Assembly: GCA_014380545.1 (NCBI GenBank)
Contig: JACMJP010000192.1
Coordinates: 1-41,954 of the forward strand
Direction of reading: 5' to 3'
From: Chitinophagales bacterium
GTDB taxonomy: Bacteria; Bacteroidota; Bacteroidia; Chitinophagales; BACL12
DNA: 41,954 nt
This document shows, piece by piece, positions 41,796 through 41,954 of the stretch. A program made the position numbers and the translations under genes. Below the pieces are notes generated by a model. The model was not told the DNA's origin. It made no database searches and was given only the letters and a program-made list of their open reading frames with translations. Numbering within the stretch: the stretch's first letter is position 1; every line of letters begins with the position of its first letter.

Positions 41796-41954
41796 TTAGC
41801 GGGCAATGAGTAATTTTTGGGCCGTAACTCCCTGTTCAGTTTTTATCTTTAATTGATAAGTACCATTTGCAAAACCACCAACTAATAATTTTCCAGATTG
41901 TATTTCAGTATTAGAAAATTCTTTTAATAATTTTCCCGTTAAGTCATACATAGA
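41796..41954 (-). CDS. T9SS type A sorting-domain protein, C-terminal part only
   Basis: The last 52 codons of a gene that enters from beyond the window edge: SMYDLTGKLLKEFSN, then GGFANGTYQLKIKTEQG and QKLLIAR before the TAA. This is the T9SS type A sorting domain and closely resembles the C-terminus of the gene at 39277-41556 (LYDLTGKLIKQF, QKLLITR). The 3' flanks of the two genes are alike too (GTCTCTGTAACTCT followed by ACCTG and TAGCGGG), pointing to duplication. Nothing can be said of the N-terminal domains. Confidence 0.85.
   Translation of the reverse strand, partial: SMYDLTGKLLKEFSNTEIQSGKLLVGGFANGTYQLKIKTEQGVTAQKLLIAR

Noticed and set aside
1..41954. CRISPR arrays, tRNA or rRNA genes, transposase genes
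   Set aside because: No regularly spaced repeats, no cloverleaf-like or rRNA sequence and no transposase or integrase reading frame were recognised on either strand.

Overview
The window comes from an AT-rich member of the Bacteroidota. Several signs agree: type IX secretion (T9SS) C-terminal sorting domains of type A and a gliding-motility CHU_C domain, SprB-type repeats, a DUF4175 / ATP-binding / ybeY / mnmG gene order, a fused CrtYcd-type lycopene cyclase, and promoters of the -33 TTTG / -7 TAnnTTTG kind. I cannot name the genus.

Left end (1-7,100): a small NTF2-like gene is followed by about 500 bases of non-coding DNA holding two large palindromes, one attC-like. Then comes a compact, mostly overlapping carotenoid operon. 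It starts with a MerR/cobalamin-binding regulator of the CarH type. crtI, crtB, a small exported protein, idi, an SRPBCC protein, crtZ and crtYcd follow. Together they account for isoprenoid isomerisation, phytoene synthesis and desaturation, cyclisation to beta-carotene and hydroxylation to zeaxanthin. The operon ends in the remnant of a lipocalin gene, cut off where a short dispersed repeat begins. A second copy of that repeat lies near 23.46 kb.

Middle (7,100-24,200): two small membrane proteins; the rpmH-rnpA-yidD cluster (rpmH is short and preceded by a clear promoter) followed by a CtpA protease; an M28 peptidase with tsaB; a pair of ArsR-like regulators; nadA and nadD separated by an unexplained 422-base spacer; DUF1295; a YceI lipoprotein; a T9SS protein; an L,D-transpeptidase. 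After these come two adjacent minus-strand units that look like a stress or redox cluster: FMN reductase, CbrC-like and AraC, then an exported DJ-1-like protein and a cupin. A VOC protein and a secreted hypothetical protein follow.

Right part (24,200-41,954): a large CHU_C/SprB secreted protein. Next is the housekeeping minus-strand operon DUF4175, ATPase, ybeY, mnmG and a Big_5 lipoprotein, with two parS-like palindromes just upstream of mnmG. Then come three small envelope proteins (two are DUF4878 paralogues), a GNAT acetyltransferase, and a tandem run of T9SS cargo genes, two with dockerin-like calcium loops; the third runs off the window.

No rRNA, tRNA, CRISPR array or intact transposase was seen. 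The most coherent system is the putative light/B12-regulated carotenoid operon. The most interesting non-coding signals are the attC-like palindrome, the dispersed repeat at the lipocalin break and the parS-like pair.
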